A stretch of 64,000 bases of DNA from Siminovitchia fordii DSM 16014 = CIP 108821 (GCF_000374565.1 NZ_KB894691.1:84600-148599); one strand, 5' to 3'. Shown: positions 33,129 through 43,450, numbered from the stretch's first letter. The notes: generated by a model not told the origin, from the sequence alone. Numbers and translations: made by a program.

Positions 33129-33902
33129 TCATTCTTTTACCTTGGCTGATTCCTTCCACGGGAATAAACGGTGATATAACAACTTGAATAGCATATCTGT
33201 AATCAGACCGAGAAGCCCGATCACAAGGATTCCGAGAATGATCCTATCCGTTGCAAGGTAACGCTGCGCCTGCATAATCCGGAATCCGAGCCCTTCAGAA
33301 GCGGCGACGAGTTCAGCCACAACGAGATAGGTCCATGCCCATCCCCATGTCGTCCGGAACGTATCCATGATACCCGGAAAAGCCGCCCTGAACACGATAT
33401 CTTTGACAATCTCAAACTTTTTCAAGCCGATTGTCATTCCGACTTCAACAAGTGAACGATTGACGGTTTTACAATTGTCGGCAACCATGATTACTTCCTG
33501 GAAAAATACTCCCAGAAACAGGATGAAGAATTTTTGTATATCTGTTGTGCCGAACCATAAAATGGACAGTGGAATAAAAGCGACCGCCGGCATATAGCGG
33601 ACCAGGCCGACTATCGGCTCCCAGACGGACTGCCACGCCCTTGAAGTCCCCATCATAATTCCGATCGGCAGAGCGAACAAGGTAGAAATAAAAAAGCCCA
33701 TAAAGATCCGGTAAAAACTGACGCCGATGTCTTTAAAAAAGATGCCTTCTTCAATCTCTTCCATTGCTGCGCGAATCACGTCACTCGGTGATGGTAGAAA
33801 GAGAGGATCTACGTAGCCCCCGTACGTTACAATGCTCCATATTGCAAAAATGAAAAATACACTGATTGTTGAAATGATTGAATATCGTTTCATCTTTACC
33901 AA
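33129..33902 (-). CDS. ABC transporter permease, nitrate/sulfonate/taurine family
   Basis: 257 residues with six predicted helices and the EAA-loop region FRAAFPGIMDTFRTTWGWAW. The N-terminal LPSPSDVIRAAMEEIEEGIF stretch is typical of SsuC/TauC permeases. It begins one base after the binding-protein stop and ends 13 bases before the ATPase start, a compact operon. Confidence 0.9.
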   Translation of the reverse strand: MVKMKRYSIISTISVFFIFAIWSIVTYGGYVDPLFLPSPSDVIRAAMEEIEEGIFFKDIGVSFYRIFMGFFISTLFALPIGIMMGTSRAWQSVWEPIVGLVRYMPAVAFIPLSILWFGTTDIQKFFILFLGVFFQEVIMVADNCKTVNRSLVEVGMTIGLKKFEIVKDIVFRAAFPGIMDTFRTTWGWAWTYLVVAELVAASEGLGFRIMQAQRYLATDRIILGILVIGLLGLITDMLFKLLYHRLFPWKESAKVKE

Positions 33903-34898
33903 CTATTCCATATCAAATATTTCGTCTAGATTGATTTCTTTCTTCATACTTCCACTTTCCAACATAAGCGTTTGAATGTTTTCCGCTGCTTTTTTCAACT
34001 CACCGGAGCTGACTTTATCTGCTTGCTCTTCACTGTTGTAAAATTTCAATCCGCTCAAAATGGATGGCAATTCATCAGCGGTGATACCGCTCCCTTTACC
34101 TACGATTTCGTTTCCTTCTTCTTCATTGTCTCTCCAATATTGAAGGGCCTCGTCCCAAACCGCACGGAGCTTTTCTTTCGCTTCAGGGTTATCTTCAAAG
34201 AACTTCGTTTTAGCTACTACAATATCACTGATCAAACCGGGTGAGTCATCCCCTGTATATAAAAGATGCACTCCCTCATCCTTCTTCTTGTCCAACACTT
34301 CTTTAATGTATGGAGCATAAGTAACAGCTGTTTTTACATCGCCGGAAATTATAGAAAGGCCTGCCTGCGGCGCCGGCATAAATACTGTTTCAACGTCATC
34401 CAGCGTCATGCCCTCTTCGCTTAAAGCCTGCTGGAGAAGAAGTTCCGATGTCGCTCCCTCTTCAAAAGCGATCTTTTGCCCTTTGAGGTCTTTTACTGAC
34501 TTAATGTCTTTTGCAGCTAAAATAGCATCTGCATCATGAGATTCATCCATAAAAATGATCGCTTTCATGTCCAAATCCTGGTTGGCTTTCATCCGGATGG
34601 TTGTATGAGTTGCAAGATTCGCCACATCCACTTTATCAGATGCAAAAGCAGCGTTCATATCGGAATCCTGCTCGAAAGAAACGGTCTCTATTTTGATGCC
34701 GTGTTTCTCATCGATCCCTTTTTCTTCCGCAATCCAGAAAGGTCCATTGCCAACCCATGGCTGAACAGCCACTTTGATCGTTTGTGTATCTTCTTTATTT
34801 CCGTCGCCTTTTTCCTTTGCTCCATTGGAGCTATTAGAGCATCCAGCAGCAATAAGCATGAAAATCGCCATGCTGATGGCCAAAATTTTAAACTTCAT
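33903..34898 (-). CDS. ABC substrate-binding lipoprotein, NMT1/SsuA-like
   Basis: 331 residues: lipoprotein signal (MKFKILAISMAIFMLIAAGC), then a Glu/Lys-rich linker and a periplasmic-binding fold. It contains KVAVQPWVGNGPFWIAEEKG, DKVDVANLATHTT and KGQKIAFEEGATSELLL, all characteristic of the NMT1/SsuA group that binds sulfonates, nitrate or pyrimidine precursors. GAGGGGGAAG precedes the ATG. It is first in the operon. No riboswitch that I recognise precedes it. Confidence 0.88.
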   Translation of the reverse strand: MKFKILAISMAIFMLIAAGCSNSSNGAKEKGDGNKEDTQTIKVAVQPWVGNGPFWIAEEKGIDEKHGIKIETVSFEQDSDMNAAFASDKVDVANLATHTTIRMKANQDLDMKAIIFMDESHDADAILAAKDIKSVKDLKGQKIAFEEGATSELLLQQALSEEGMTLDDVETVFMPAPQAGLSIISGDVKTAVTYAPYIKEVLDKKKDEGVHLLYTGDDSPGLISDIVVAKTKFFEDNPEAKEKLRAVWDEALQYWRDNEEEGNEIVGKGSGITADELPSILSGLKFYNSEEQADKVSSGELKKAAENIQTLMLESGSMKKEINLDEIFDME

Positions 34899-34929
34899 TT
34901 TGACTTCCCCCTCGTTTTCAAAATACTTT

Positions 34930-35831
34930 TTTACTCTACCATACTAAAGCATACGGGTGTCAACAGGCCATTAAAAAAGCATAAAGCGCTAATTTAAGCC
35001 GCCACTGGTGGCCTGCCAAAGCATCACGTCGCCAGCCTCTTTGGCAGAAAATGCCCTGTCGCATCACATACACTAGAACGTCCTGTCTGTCGGCTTGCTC
35101 CATGCAGCGACGACCTGTTGCAGCGTACTAGCAAGAAAAAAACAGTCCGCCGGATATGCTCCAAACGCACTAGCTCTATTTTAAAACAATTGTGAGTATA
35201 AAGAAATAGTTTTTACCTGGCAAAATAGAGTCAATTGTGGAACTTTTATGAACGACAGAAAAAAATGATTAATCCTTCGCAAGTAGAACGTAGATGCGAA
35301 AAAGGCCTGTCCCAAGTAATTTCAATCATAAGCATTTCATGATCTGTACAGTGTACAACGTATTTTTCTGAAACGGAATGTTCTTTTTCACCAGTGGTAA
35401 AATTTCCCTTAGACTACGTACATATTTGCATTGAGATGAGGATGCGGTGAATCGATTGGCCCGGTAGAAAATTCAGCACGAAGGCAGTAGTCTTTAATAG
35501 AGACAGCCTGATAAAGCGGACCTCATTAAACTTCTGAAATTCTGGGCTTTTTGTAACATGGGAATCTTGTGTGATTCGGGAAATCATTATATCAGAGAAA
35601 TTTTGCTATACTGAGAGCAAGGTTGACTACTAGGAACAGGAGCGGTGACTCAGGGAATCAAATTCCGGTAAAAGGTTCATGCACTAGAACAAGATAAGTG
35701 CGCATAGTTTTCGTGGAAAGGTAGTTCGATTCAGTTAAACAGTCGGGTTGAACAAGGCAACTCTGACAGACAAGTGATGGGTTCCCCTTTACTATATAAA
35801 AATTTTATTATATATATGGGTGGTGGTTTGG
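34930..35831. other. Long intergenic region without recognised genes
   Basis: About 900 bases with frequent stops in all frames. It contains short dyads (for example GGCCTGCCAAAG...CTTTGGCAGAAAATGCC near 35010-35055, TACAGTGTACAA near 35346, and AATTTTATT/ATATATAT stretches near 35795-35815). One short protein-like run on the plus strand near 35450-35530 has no start codon. It may be decayed sequence or untranslated leader; nothing can be assigned. Confidence 0.4.
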
Positions 35832-36161
35832 ATGGATGATTTTACAGAAAAAGTAATAGATGTCATATTGCAAATTCCTTCTGGACGAGTTGCCTCTTAT
35901 GGGCAAATCGCCACGATTGCCGGTAATCATAGAGGCGCCAGGCAAGTCGGAAGACTTCTGTATTCCATGAGTGCCAAATATAAGTTGCCGTGGCACCGGA
36001 TAGTTAATGCGAAGGGAGAGATTGTCGTGTTTAAAGCGGACAGGCAGAGGCAGCTCCTTGAGCTGGAAGGAGTAGAAGTAGATGGACGAGGACGGGTTGA
36101 TATGAATAAGTTCCGCTGGGAGGGGCCTGCCGGTGAGGGGATGGACTGGATACTGGGATAA
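35832..36161 (+). CDS. Alkyltransferase-like protein (ATL)
   Basis: About 109 residues, the size of a lone O6-alkylguanine-DNA alkyltransferase DNA-binding domain. It contains QIPSGRVASYGQIA, GARQVGRLL (the arginine finger/helix-turn-helix region) and LPWHRIVNAKG. The active-site Cys of true alkyltransferases (PCHR) is replaced by Trp (PWHR), the hallmark of ATL proteins. These bind alkylated guanine without repairing it and pass lesions to nucleotide excision repair. The ATG at 35832 has GGTGGTGG upstream; the longer GTG start at 35820 lies inside that ribosome binding site. Confidence 0.88.
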   Translation: MDDFTEKVIDVILQIPSGRVASYGQIATIAGNHRGARQVGRLLYSMSAKYKLPWHRIVNAKGEIVVFKADRQRQLLELEGVEVDGRGRVDMNKFRWEGPAGEGMDWILG

Positions 36162-36227
36162 ACTTTCTATGGAATGCGCTTACAAATTATGCTAGGATAC
36201 TTGTAAACTAATTTGGAGGTGGAATAT

Positions 36228-37174
36228 ATCGTTATCAAGTATAGAGGAAGGTCACTTCCTTTAGAAGGTGTACAGGCTTCTATCAAACGGCTGCACCCGA
36301 GACATGCAGCAATTCCTATTTTAACTGCAAAAGAATTTTCCCTCGAAGCTGGCATTTCTGGTGAAATAAAGCTGACTGAAACACTTCACAAACACTCATC
36401 TCCATTTGAACACAGAGTGATTCATGACCTTTCCTTAGTATCGACTGCTCCTTTTCAAATAGACTCTCTGTTTCTAACCCCATTTTATGCTCTTGTTCTT
36501 GAAGTAAAAAATATTGGAGGACGATTGGAATTTAGGGACAACCCTTCCCAATTGATCCGTACCCGGGAGACTGGAGAAGTTGATGGATTTGAAAGCCCGG
36601 CAGCCCAAGTAGAACGCAATGGGAACTGCTTGAAGGCTGGCTTAAGTCAAATGGTATCGATATTCCCGTTTTCCGAGCTGTCGTATTAGCGTATCCAAAG
36701 CAGATTCTGGATCGGGCCCCAGCAAAGACCCCAGTGTTATTCCCCAATCATGTTCCTCTCTATATTATGGATTTGCCCCGTAAAGAAACGTTACTCGATC
36801 AGAAAACATTCAATTGGCTAGCTGGAGAATTTCTAGATCGTCACATCAATTATGTTCCAAGGCCTGTCTGTGAAACTTACAATATTCCAAGAAAGGACAT
36901 TCGAACCGGGGTCATCTGCCTCCATTGCGGGGCAATCGGGATGGTTAAAATCAAAAGGAGCTGGCTCTGTCGTTCATGCGGATGCCTTGATCATAGAGCA
37001 CATGAACGCGGGGTTAGGGAGTGGTTTCTTATAATGGGGCGCGAAATGACAAATAAGGATTGCAGAGAGTTTCTTGGAGTTGATATGAATATTGCTTCTA
37101 GAATATTAAATTCTATGGATTTAAACAGAACCGGTTCCTGCCGCTATCGTAGATATACCTTAGATTTTCATTAA
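36228..37174 (+). pseudogene. NERD-domain protein gene, broken by a single frameshift
   Basis: Two adjoining frames make one NERD nuclease-related protein of about 320 residues. The first (to 36689) has GEIKLTETLHKHSSPFEHRV and FYALVLEVKNIGGRLEF. At about 36618-36622 (AATGGGAACTG, probably a lost G) the frame changes to ELLEGWLKSNGIDIPVFRAV and continues to 37174. The second half includes a CxxC...CRSC zinc-ribbon-like segment (ICLHCGAIGMVKI, then WLCRSCGC). The N-terminus also lacks a normal start: GGAGG is followed by an ATC-GTT-ATC-AAG reading where ATG would be expected, leaving only TTG/GTG upstream. Confidence 0.75.
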
Positions 37175-37181
37175 AAAGACT

Positions 37182-37540
37182 TATACGAGAGGTGGAGCTG
37201 CTATAAGTGAGTGGCACCTTCTATATGAGAGGTGGAGCGGTTATAAGTGAGTGGTAGCTGTTATACGAGAGGTGGAGCTGTTACAAGTGAGTGGCACCTT
37301 TCATAAGAGAGTTGGAACTGTTATAAGTGAGTAGCACCTTCTATACGAGAGTTGGAGCTGCTATAAAAGAGTGGCAGCTGTTATACGAGAGTTGGAGCTG
37401 TTATAAGTGAGTGGCACCTTCTATACGTGAGTTGGAACTGTTATACGAGAGTGACACTTCTATAAGAGAGTGGTAGCTTTTATAAAAGGAGTTGCAGCTT
37501 CCATAAGAGAACCGCAACTTTATAAGTGAGTTGGAGCGCG
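37182..37540. repeat. Tandem repeat of about eighteen 20-bp units
   Basis: Units alternate between two related types, TATACGAGAGTTGGAGCTGT and TATAAGTGAGTGGCACCTTC, with the first 14 units exactly or nearly 20 bases long and the last four degenerating. The alternation gives a 40-bp higher order. It lies in the intergenic region between the NERD gene and lutC, with no reading frame across it. The repeat resembles no CRISPR, which would need unique spacers. Confidence 0.85.
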
Positions 37541-37584
37541 CCAGTCATCCCCACAGGGAATCGACGCGCTCCTACCCATTTCGG

Positions 37585-38367
37585 TTAAGCGTCATCCACA
37601 ATGATATAGGTGGCATGGACAGGTCCGTGCACACCGACAACGAGACTCATTTCGATGTCGGCGGAGTTGCTCGGTCCGGAAATGAAGTTGACACAGGATG
37701 CAACGTCCTCTCCGTCCGCAATCCGTCTGTCGATTTCAGCAGCGGCCTGGGTGATCCTAGGAACGATGGTGCTTTTCGGAATGACTGCAATGTAGTCCCT
37801 CGGCAGCAGGCTCACGGAACGGCCTTTACCTTTTCCTGAGAAAAGGACGACTGTTGCGGATTCAGCCAGTGTTATATCGCTGAAGGTAATACCGACATCG
37901 GCCCGTTCAGCTGCGGCTATGGCCGCTTCCCGATCTTGCGAATCCCACTCATAAACATCATAATCTTCCTGTTCCCATATTTTGTCCAGTCCGAACTCTA
38001 CAAATCTGGGATCCTTCCATTTTACAATTGATTGGCACTTATTCCGTTCAAGAGCTTCGTTTAAGGCTGATCCCAACCTCTCCTTATCTGTTTCGATCAC
38101 TTCGGTGTGAACGAGCAGACACTGATTCTTTAAGACTTCAACCAGTCCATCACCCGATAGGCCGGAAAGAACTTCCCATTGCGGCTTGGAACCCCAATCG
38201 GGGCAGACAGGTTTTTCTTTTACACGTTCCCGGCCAAAATTTTTCGCCAAGCGTTTGAGGAAGCTGTCACGGTTGAATATTTCTCCCTGTGGTTGTGAAG
38301 AGCTACCATGCTGAAGTTTTTCAGAAGCGGATCCGTCCACCTGCGACAAAGAGTTATGAATACTCAT
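37585..38367 (-). CDS. lutC: Lactate utilization protein C
   Basis: 260 residues, full length for the LutC/YvbY DUF162 (LUD) domain protein. It contains [39 protein letters not shown] and a terminal [22 protein letters not shown], all LUD-domain landmarks. The N-terminal 40 residues are Ser/Gln-rich and variable. It overlaps lutB by four bases. LutABC together oxidise L-lactate to pyruvate with iron-sulphur clusters and support growth and biofilm formation in Bacillus. Confidence 0.92.
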   Translation of the reverse strand: MSIHNSLSQVDGSASEKLQHGSSSQPQGEIFNRDSFLKRLAKNFGRERVKEKPVCPDWGSKPQWEVLSGLSGDGLVEVLKNQCLLVHTEVIETDKERLGSALNEALERNKCQSIVKWKDPRFVEFGLDKIWEQEDYDVYEWDSQDREAAIAAAERADVGITFSDITLAESATVVLFSGKGKGRSVSLLPRDYIAVIPKSTIVPRITQAAAEIDRRIADGEDVASCVNFISGPSNSADIEMSLVVGVHGPVHATYIIVDDA

Positions 38368-39782
38368 TTCCCCGCCCCCTTTTTCCGTTCCTTATACAGG
38401 TCCCGGAATCTTTTTTTCCCGACGGAAGGAAGGTCGCGCGACTGTGTCCAGCCCCTGATCGGTTTCGGTCCGCCCTTCGACATGCCGGTAATCATTCCGC
38501 GTACAACTGTTGCAGATTTTGTACTAATCCTATAAAGCCGGCTGGATGATGTGACTGTACGAAACGTTTTCATCGCCATCTTTTCTCCAGCAGGGGCAAG
38601 ACCTTCATCCTGGACGATTCGTTGGCGATGTTTATACAACAATTCGTGCAGCGGAATGCGCACCGGGCAGACTTCCGTGCATGCCGCACACAATGAGGAT
38701 GCATATGGAAGCTCCTTGTATTCCTCATATCCGCCTAAAAGCGGCGTGAGGACAGCGCCAATCGGCCCCTGATAAATCGATCCGTATGCATGACCGCCGA
38801 TATGGCGGTATACCGGACATACATTGACGCAAGCCGCACAGCGGATGCAGTGCAATGCCGATTGGAACTCCGTTCCAAGGATACTGGACCTGCCGTTATC
38901 GACGATCACCAAATGGAATTCCTCTGGTCCATCTGCTTCACCTTCCATCTTTGGACCACTCAAGGCCGTTACATACGTTGAAAGTTTTTGTCCAACTGCA
39001 CTCCGGCATAGCAGAGAAACCATCACTTCGAAGTCAGCCCATGTCGGAACAAGCCGCTCCATTCCCATGACGGTAATTTGCGTCTTCGGCACCGTAGTCG
39101 AAAGCCGCGCATTCCCCTCGTTCGTCACAATTCCGACAGTACCTGAATTTGCGATTGCGAAGTTGCATCCGGTTATGCCGATATCAGCTGACAAAAATTC
39201 CTTCCGAAGCTGTTCGCGAGCAAACTGTGTCAGCTCCTCCGGCTTTTCGGTACCGGCGTACCCCCTTTTTTCTGTAAAAATATCCCTTACCTGTTCTTTC
39301 GTTTTATGGAGGGCGGGACCGATGAAGTGAGACGGATGGTCATTATCCAATTGAATGATATATTCGCCGAGGTCCGTTTCAACTACTTCACAGCCGGCCT
39401 TTTCTAAAATTGGATTCAAACCGATCTCCTCTGTGACCATCGACTTTGATTTTACAATTTTTTTTGCCTGCTTTTGGCGGACAACCTTTTCAATGTACTG
39501 ATTGGCATCTTCTGCGGTTTCGGCGAAAAACACATGTCCGCCCCTCTTCGCCACATTTTCGCTTAACTCAGTCAAATAGTAATCAAGATTTTCTATCGTA
39601 TGTGAGCGGATTTTTTCACCTAGATCCCGCCAGCGTTCCCAGTCGCCCAGCTCATCGACCGCCTTTAATCGGACGGATTGAAGCCGTTCTTGTGCAGGAG
39701 GAACTGCCCTCTGTACATCCGGATCCCGAAGCGCTTCATCTGTACGCGCATCAAATGCGGCACTGCCAATTTTAATTCCCAT
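38364..39782 (-). CDS. lutB: Lactate utilization iron-sulphur protein B
   Basis: About 472 residues from the ATG at 39782 (GGGGAGAGG upstream). It has an N-terminal LUD domain ([39 protein letters not shown]) and two [4Fe-4S] ferredoxin motifs ([12 protein letters not shown] and CAACTEVCP). A longer open frame to 39932 reads through an untypical N-terminus and is rejected. It lies between lutA and lutC with a 165-base gap to lutA. Confidence 0.93.
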   Translation of the reverse strand: MGIKIGSAAFDARTDEALRDPDVQRAVPPAQERLQSVRLKAVDELGDWERWRDLGEKIRSHTIENLDYYLTELSENVAKRGGHVFFAETAEDANQYIEKVVRQKQAKKIVKSKSMVTEEIGLNPILEKAGCEVVETDLGEYIIQLDNDHPSHFIGPALHKTKEQVRDIFTEKRGYAGTEKPEELTQFAREQLRKEFLSADIGITGCNFAIANSGTVGIVTNEGNARLSTTVPKTQITVMGMERLVPTWADFEVMVSLLCRSAVGQKLSTYVTALSGPKMEGEADGPEEFHLVIVDNGRSSILGTEFQSALHCIRCAACVNVCPVYRHIGGHAYGSIYQGPIGAVLTPLLGGYEEYKELPYASSLCAACTEVCPVRIPLHELLYKHRQRIVQDEGLAPAGEKMAMKTFRTVTSSSRLYRISTKSATVVRGMITGMSKGGPKPIRGWTQSRDLPSVGKKRFRDLYKERKKGAGK

Positions 39783-39947
39783 TTGCCTCTCCCCTTTCTT
39801 TAAAAGATATGAATCATTTTCCAGCTTTGACGGACAGGACGTCGCTGCTTGAGCCTGTCGCCCTGCAAGATAGCCCAACACCCAAAAAAATTGAAGGGAG
39901 ACGGAAACTTTTTTCCGAATCTTGCCGGCCAATCTTTAAACTGACGC

Positions 39948-40670
39948 TTATGCTTTAGTCCTATTTAACATTTCAGCAAGATGCATCACTTTGATTGGTA
40001 GTTCTTCCCGCTTTATCCTTCCTCCAATATTCATCAAGCATCCGCAATCTCCGCCAATTAGGACATCTGCTCCAGTTTCCTTGATGTGCTCCACTTTTTC
40101 ATCAACCATCGCTGACGAGATGTCACCCATTTTTACTGAAAATGTTCCGCCAAACCCGCAGCAGTCCTGGCTTCTTGGCAAAGGTTCAAGCTCCAGGCCC
40201 TCTACATTTTTTAATAGAGTCATAGGAGCGTCTTTCACACCGAGCAGACGGGTCATGTGGCATGACTTATGATAGGTTGCACGTCCCTCAAAAGAGGCTC
40301 CCACATCTTCCACCTTCAATACCTCTACAAGAAACTGGCTAAATTCGTATGTCTTATCAGCTAACTTCTTTGCTTTGTCCTCCCAATAAGAATCTCCTTT
40401 AAAAAATTCAGGATATTCTTTGAACATATAGGCACAGGATCCGGATGGTGTAACTACATATTCCGAATCAGCAAATGTCGTGATCATCTGCTTCATGGCC
40501 TCTTTGGCTTCTTCGAGATATCCAGTGCTGTATGCAGGCTGGCCACAGCAAGTCTGCCCTTCAGGAAAATCCACTTCACAGCCCGCCCGTTCCAGGACTT
40601 CAACGACATCCATCCCGACTTCCGGGTAAAAAACATCAGCCAAACATGTAATAAATAATGATACCTTCAT
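39948..40670 (-). CDS. lutA: Lactate utilization protein A
   Basis: About 240 residues with two CCG (cysteine-rich) domains: [17 protein letters not shown] and [17 protein letters not shown]. These are the non-canonical [4Fe-4S] ligands of LutA/GlpC/HdrB-type proteins. The ATG at 40670 ([19 protein letters not shown]) follows GGAGGGAAGAGG and matches the usual family start. It is first in the lut operon. No LutR-type GntR regulator is adjacent, and no lactate permease is in the window. Confidence 0.93.
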   Translation of the reverse strand: MKVSLFITCLADVFYPEVGMDVVEVLERAGCEVDFPEGQTCCGQPAYSTGYLEEAKEAMKQMITTFADSEYVVTPSGSCAYMFKEYPEFFKGDSYWEDKAKKLADKTYEFSQFLVEVLKVEDVGASFEGRATYHKSCHMTRLLGVKDAPMTLLKNVEGLELEPLPRSQDCCGFGGTFSVKMGDISSAMVDEKVEHIKETGADVLIGGDCGCLMNIGGRIKREELPIKVMHLAEMLNRTKA

Positions 40671-40699
40671 CCTCTTCCCTCCAATCATCATATAGCATT

Positions 40700-40975
40700 A
40701 TAAGTTCAAGCAAAATTCAAGGCGCACAGTACTAGATGACAAGAAAATTGAAAGGCAGTTCTCAACCACTACAGCGAAGCTGCTGACTTCAATTAATCGT
40801 GAGAGGTATAAACAGCTCTGCTATGAAATTTGCCGAATGCTTTAACATTCCATCCGAATAAACTTCCCTGCCATTCCCCCCCTTCCGACGATTTGCCTTG
40901 AGCTAGACCACACACCTACTTAAAGAAAAACCCTTTTTTGAAAAGATTATCACTTTACGCTCAACTATCCAACGG
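40700..40975. other. Intergenic region upstream of lutA
   Basis: Leader and promoter region of lutABC plus the end of the liv operon. No reading frame or recognised riboswitch; AT-rich with no clear operator identified. Confidence 0.4.
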
Positions 40976-41014
40976 AAAAGCCCCGGAAAAAATCCCCGGG
41001 GCTTTTAAAAAATC
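40976..41014 (-). terminator. Terminator of the branched-chain amino acid ABC operon
   Basis: AAAAGCCCCGG...CCGGGGCTTTT, an 11-bp perfect stem with A/T tails. Confidence 0.88.
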
Positions 41015-41031
41015 TCGTCCAAGTTATTTCA

Positions 41032-41739
41032 TCAATATCCCAAATAGGCGGCTTTGATCCGCTCGTCGCTAAGCAGTTCCTGCGCAGCACCGTTTGCCAC
41101 CACACGTCCAGACTCCAAAACATACCCATAATCTGCTATTCGCAAAGCCTGGCGAGCGTTTTGCTCTACAAGAAGTACAGTTGTACCGGATTCGCTGATT
41201 TCTTTGATGATTTTAAAAATCTCTGCCACGATGAGCGGGGCTAGTCCCATGGATGGCTCATCCAGAAGAAGCAGCTTGGGTTTTGACATGATTGCTCGTG
41301 CAATTGCCAGCATCTGCTGCTGACCGCCGGACATTGTACCGCCAAGCTGAGACTTCCTTTCACGCAAAATGGGAAAACGCTCCATCACCATTTCCAAATC
41401 CTCCGCTACCCCGGAGTCCTTCCGATGGTAGGCGCCCATTTCAAGATTTTCAAAAACGGTCATATTCGCTAGAATCCCGCGGCCTTCGGGGACAAGTGCC
41501 AATCCCCTGCGTAAAAGCTGATCGGGACGAAGCTTGGTTACATCTTCACCTAAAAATTGAATGGAGCCTGTTCGGGGTTTTAATAACCCTGCTATGGTTT
41601 TCATTGTTGTCGTTTTTCCTGCTCCGTTTGCTCCCAAAATCGTTACGATGCTCCCCTGCTCCACTTCTAAACTGATTTCCTTTAAAGCTTGTATATTATC
41701 GTAGTAAGTACTGACATTTGTTACTTTAAGCAAGGTCAT
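41032..41739 (-). CDS. livF: Branched-chain amino acid ABC transporter ATPase LivF
   Basis: About 235 residues with Walker A GANGAGKTT, the LivF-type GRGILANMTVFENLEMGAY segment, signature MSGGQQQM, Walker B LLLLDEPSMGLAP and VEQNARQAL in place of the usual switch His segment. Last gene of the operon. The ATG at 41739 overlaps the end of livG. A TTG two codons later has better spacing from GAGGAGG and may be the real start. Confidence 0.9.
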   Translation of the reverse strand: MTLLKVTNVSTYYDNIQALKEISLEVEQGSIVTILGANGAGKTTTMKTIAGLLKPRTGSIQFLGEDVTKLRPDQLLRRGLALVPEGRGILANMTVFENLEMGAYHRKDSGVAEDLEMVMERFPILRERKSQLGGTMSGGQQQMLAIARAIMSKPKLLLLDEPSMGLAPLIVAEIFKIIKEISESGTTVLLVEQNARQALRIADYGYVLESGRVVANGAAQELLSDERIKAAYLGY

Positions 41740-42496
41740 CCTCCTCTTTCCCGAGGTATGCCTCAATCACTTCCTGGTTGTTCTGGATTTCTTTAGGCAA
41801 TCCTTCCGCAATTTTCTTTCCGAAGTTCAATACAACAATCCGGTCGCACGCACGCATGACCAGCGGCATGTCATGTTCGATTAATAAAATCGTAATACCA
41901 AGTTCTTTAATTTTTTGAATCAGATCGAACAACTCATTCGTTTCTCTTTCATTCATTCCTGCAGCAGGTTCGTCAAGGAGAAGGAGTGACGGATCACTTG
42001 CCAGCGCGCGGGCAATTTCAAGACGTCGCTGCTGTCCGTAAGCAAGGTTTTCCGCCAAAGTATCCACATGCTCGGCTAAATCAACTGTCTTCAATAATTG
42101 CCTCGCTTTTTCCCTCAATGCCACCTCTTCTTTTTTCTGGAATCCTGTCCGGAAAACACTCCTGAAAACGCCCGAATCCAGACGGCAATGATTGCCTACC
42201 ATCACATTCTCCAAAGCAGTCATTTCAGGAAACAGCCGGATGTTTTGGAATGTGCGGCAGATTCCTTTTTTGGTAATTTGATGGGGCTTCAAATTTGTCA
42301 ATTGATCCCCATGAAAAGATATTTGACCGCCAGAAGGAGGATACATGGCAGTAATCATGTTAAACATCGTCGTTTTCCCTGCTCCGTTCGGGCCGATCAA
42401 GCCCAACACTTCGCCTTTTTCGATGGAAAACGATACATCTGTCAATGCCTGGATACCACCGAAGTTTTTACTTATTTGATCGATCTCCAGTATCAT
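41726..42496 (-). CDS. livG: Branched-chain amino acid ABC transporter ATPase LivG
   Basis: About 256 residues: Walker A GPNGAGKTTMFN, the LivG-type KGICRTFQNIRLFPEMTALENVMVG segment, signature LAYGQQRR, Walker B LLLLDEPAAGMNERE and switch IEHDMPLVM. The ATG at 42496 follows AAAGGAGG and overlaps livM by four bases. It pairs with LivF as the ATPase heterodimer of the importer. Confidence 0.92.
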   Translation of the reverse strand: MILEIDQISKNFGGIQALTDVSFSIEKGEVLGLIGPNGAGKTTMFNMITAMYPPSGGQISFHGDQLTNLKPHQITKKGICRTFQNIRLFPEMTALENVMVGNHCRLDSGVFRSVFRTGFQKKEEVALREKARQLLKTVDLAEHVDTLAENLAYGQQRRLEIARALASDPSLLLLDEPAAGMNERETNELFDLIQKIKELGITILLIEHDMPLVMRACDRIVVLNFGKKIAEGLPKEIQNNQEVIEAYLGKEEDDLA

Positions 42497-43446
42497 GAAG
42501 CTTTCCTCCTTTGCCCCCGTCCCCTCTTTTTGAACCAATTGATCACTTTTGCATCAATAAGGCCCTGTGGACGATATGCCATCATGACAATCAAAAGTGC
42601 ACCATATACCATAAAACGGTAATCGCTGATGAATCTAAGCACTTCCGGCATGGACGTCAAAAAGATCGAGCCAAAAATTGGCCCCCAGATAACTTCACTT
42701 CCTCCAAATACAGCAAAAATCAATATTTCCACCGCACGATGGTAAGCAAAGTCAGACGGGCTTATATAAGCGGTTACGTGTGCATAAAGGGCGCCGGCAA
42801 ACCCTGCAATCAAGGCGCCTTGCCCAAATGCCAGGATTTTATAATACGTAATGTTTACACCCATTGCTTCAGCGGCTCTTTCATCCATCTTGATCGATGC
42901 ATAGGCACGGCCGATCCTAGAATGTTCTTGTCTGATAAAAAAGGCGATGACCGCCACTACGATGATTAATAAAATGAGAAAGACTGCAAGACTGATAAAT
43001 TGGTTATTTCTAAGTCCAAGCATGTCTGGTTTAAAACCAATGTCTTTACTAAAAGCAAGCACTTCCCGGCCCAGATGCGGAATGCCGGATATACCGACTG
43101 CTCCTTTAGTAAGAGATTCCCAATTGATAAGGAGTACCCGGATGACTTCACCAAAACCAAGAGTGGCAATCGCCAAATATACGCCCTCTAATCTTAGCGC
43201 CGGAAAGCCCACTATCACACCGATAATACATGCGAGTACCGCTCCTGCAACAATTCCGACAATCATCGGCATTTCATAGTTCAATGTCAGTATGGTTGTT
43301 GTATAGGCTCCTATACTCATGAATCCCGCATGCCCGAGTGAAAGCTGGCCGGTTGAAAGAGTCACGTACATACTGACGCCCAATAAAATATTAATTAATA
43401 CAAAAGACCCAACTTGTAAGTAATATGGATTAATGAATTCTAACAT
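42493..43446 (-). CDS. livM: Branched-chain amino acid ABC permease LivM
   Basis: About 317 residues with 9-10 hydrophobic helices and LivM landmarks: TGQLSLGHAGFMSIGAYT, FPALRLEGVYLAIATLGFGEV, RIGRAYASIKMDERAAEAMGV (EAA region) and FGGSEVIWGPIFGS. The ATG at 43446 follows GGTGAGGA. Its stop overlaps livG. It forms the membrane channel with LivH. Confidence 0.92.
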   Translation of the reverse strand: MLEFINPYYLQVGSFVLINILLGVSMYVTLSTGQLSLGHAGFMSIGAYTTTILTLNYEMPMIVGIVAGAVLACIIGVIVGFPALRLEGVYLAIATLGFGEVIRVLLINWESLTKGAVGISGIPHLGREVLAFSKDIGFKPDMLGLRNNQFISLAVFLILLIIVVAVIAFFIRQEHSRIGRAYASIKMDERAAEAMGVNITYYKILAFGQGALIAGFAGALYAHVTAYISPSDFAYHRAVEILIFAVFGGSEVIWGPIFGSIFLTSMPEVLRFISDYRFMVYGALLIVMMAYRPQGLIDAKVINWFKKRGRGQRRKAS

Positions 43447-43450
43447 GTCC

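Noticed and set aside
35820-35831. Upstream GTG start for the ATL gene
   Set aside because: The four extra codons are the GGTGGTGG ribosome binding region of the ATG at 35832.
34930-35831. Riboswitch or T-box upstream of the NMT1-type ABC operon or ATL gene
   Set aside because: No specifier/terminator arrangement, conserved THI, SAM or T-box sequence was recognised by eye.
37182-37540. CRISPR array
   Set aside because: The units are directly adjacent and all related to each other; there are no unique spacers of 30-40 bases and no cas genes nearby.
39783-39932. N-terminal extension of LutB
   Set aside because: Sequence is unlike any LutB N-terminus; a good ribosome binding site precedes the ATG at 39782.
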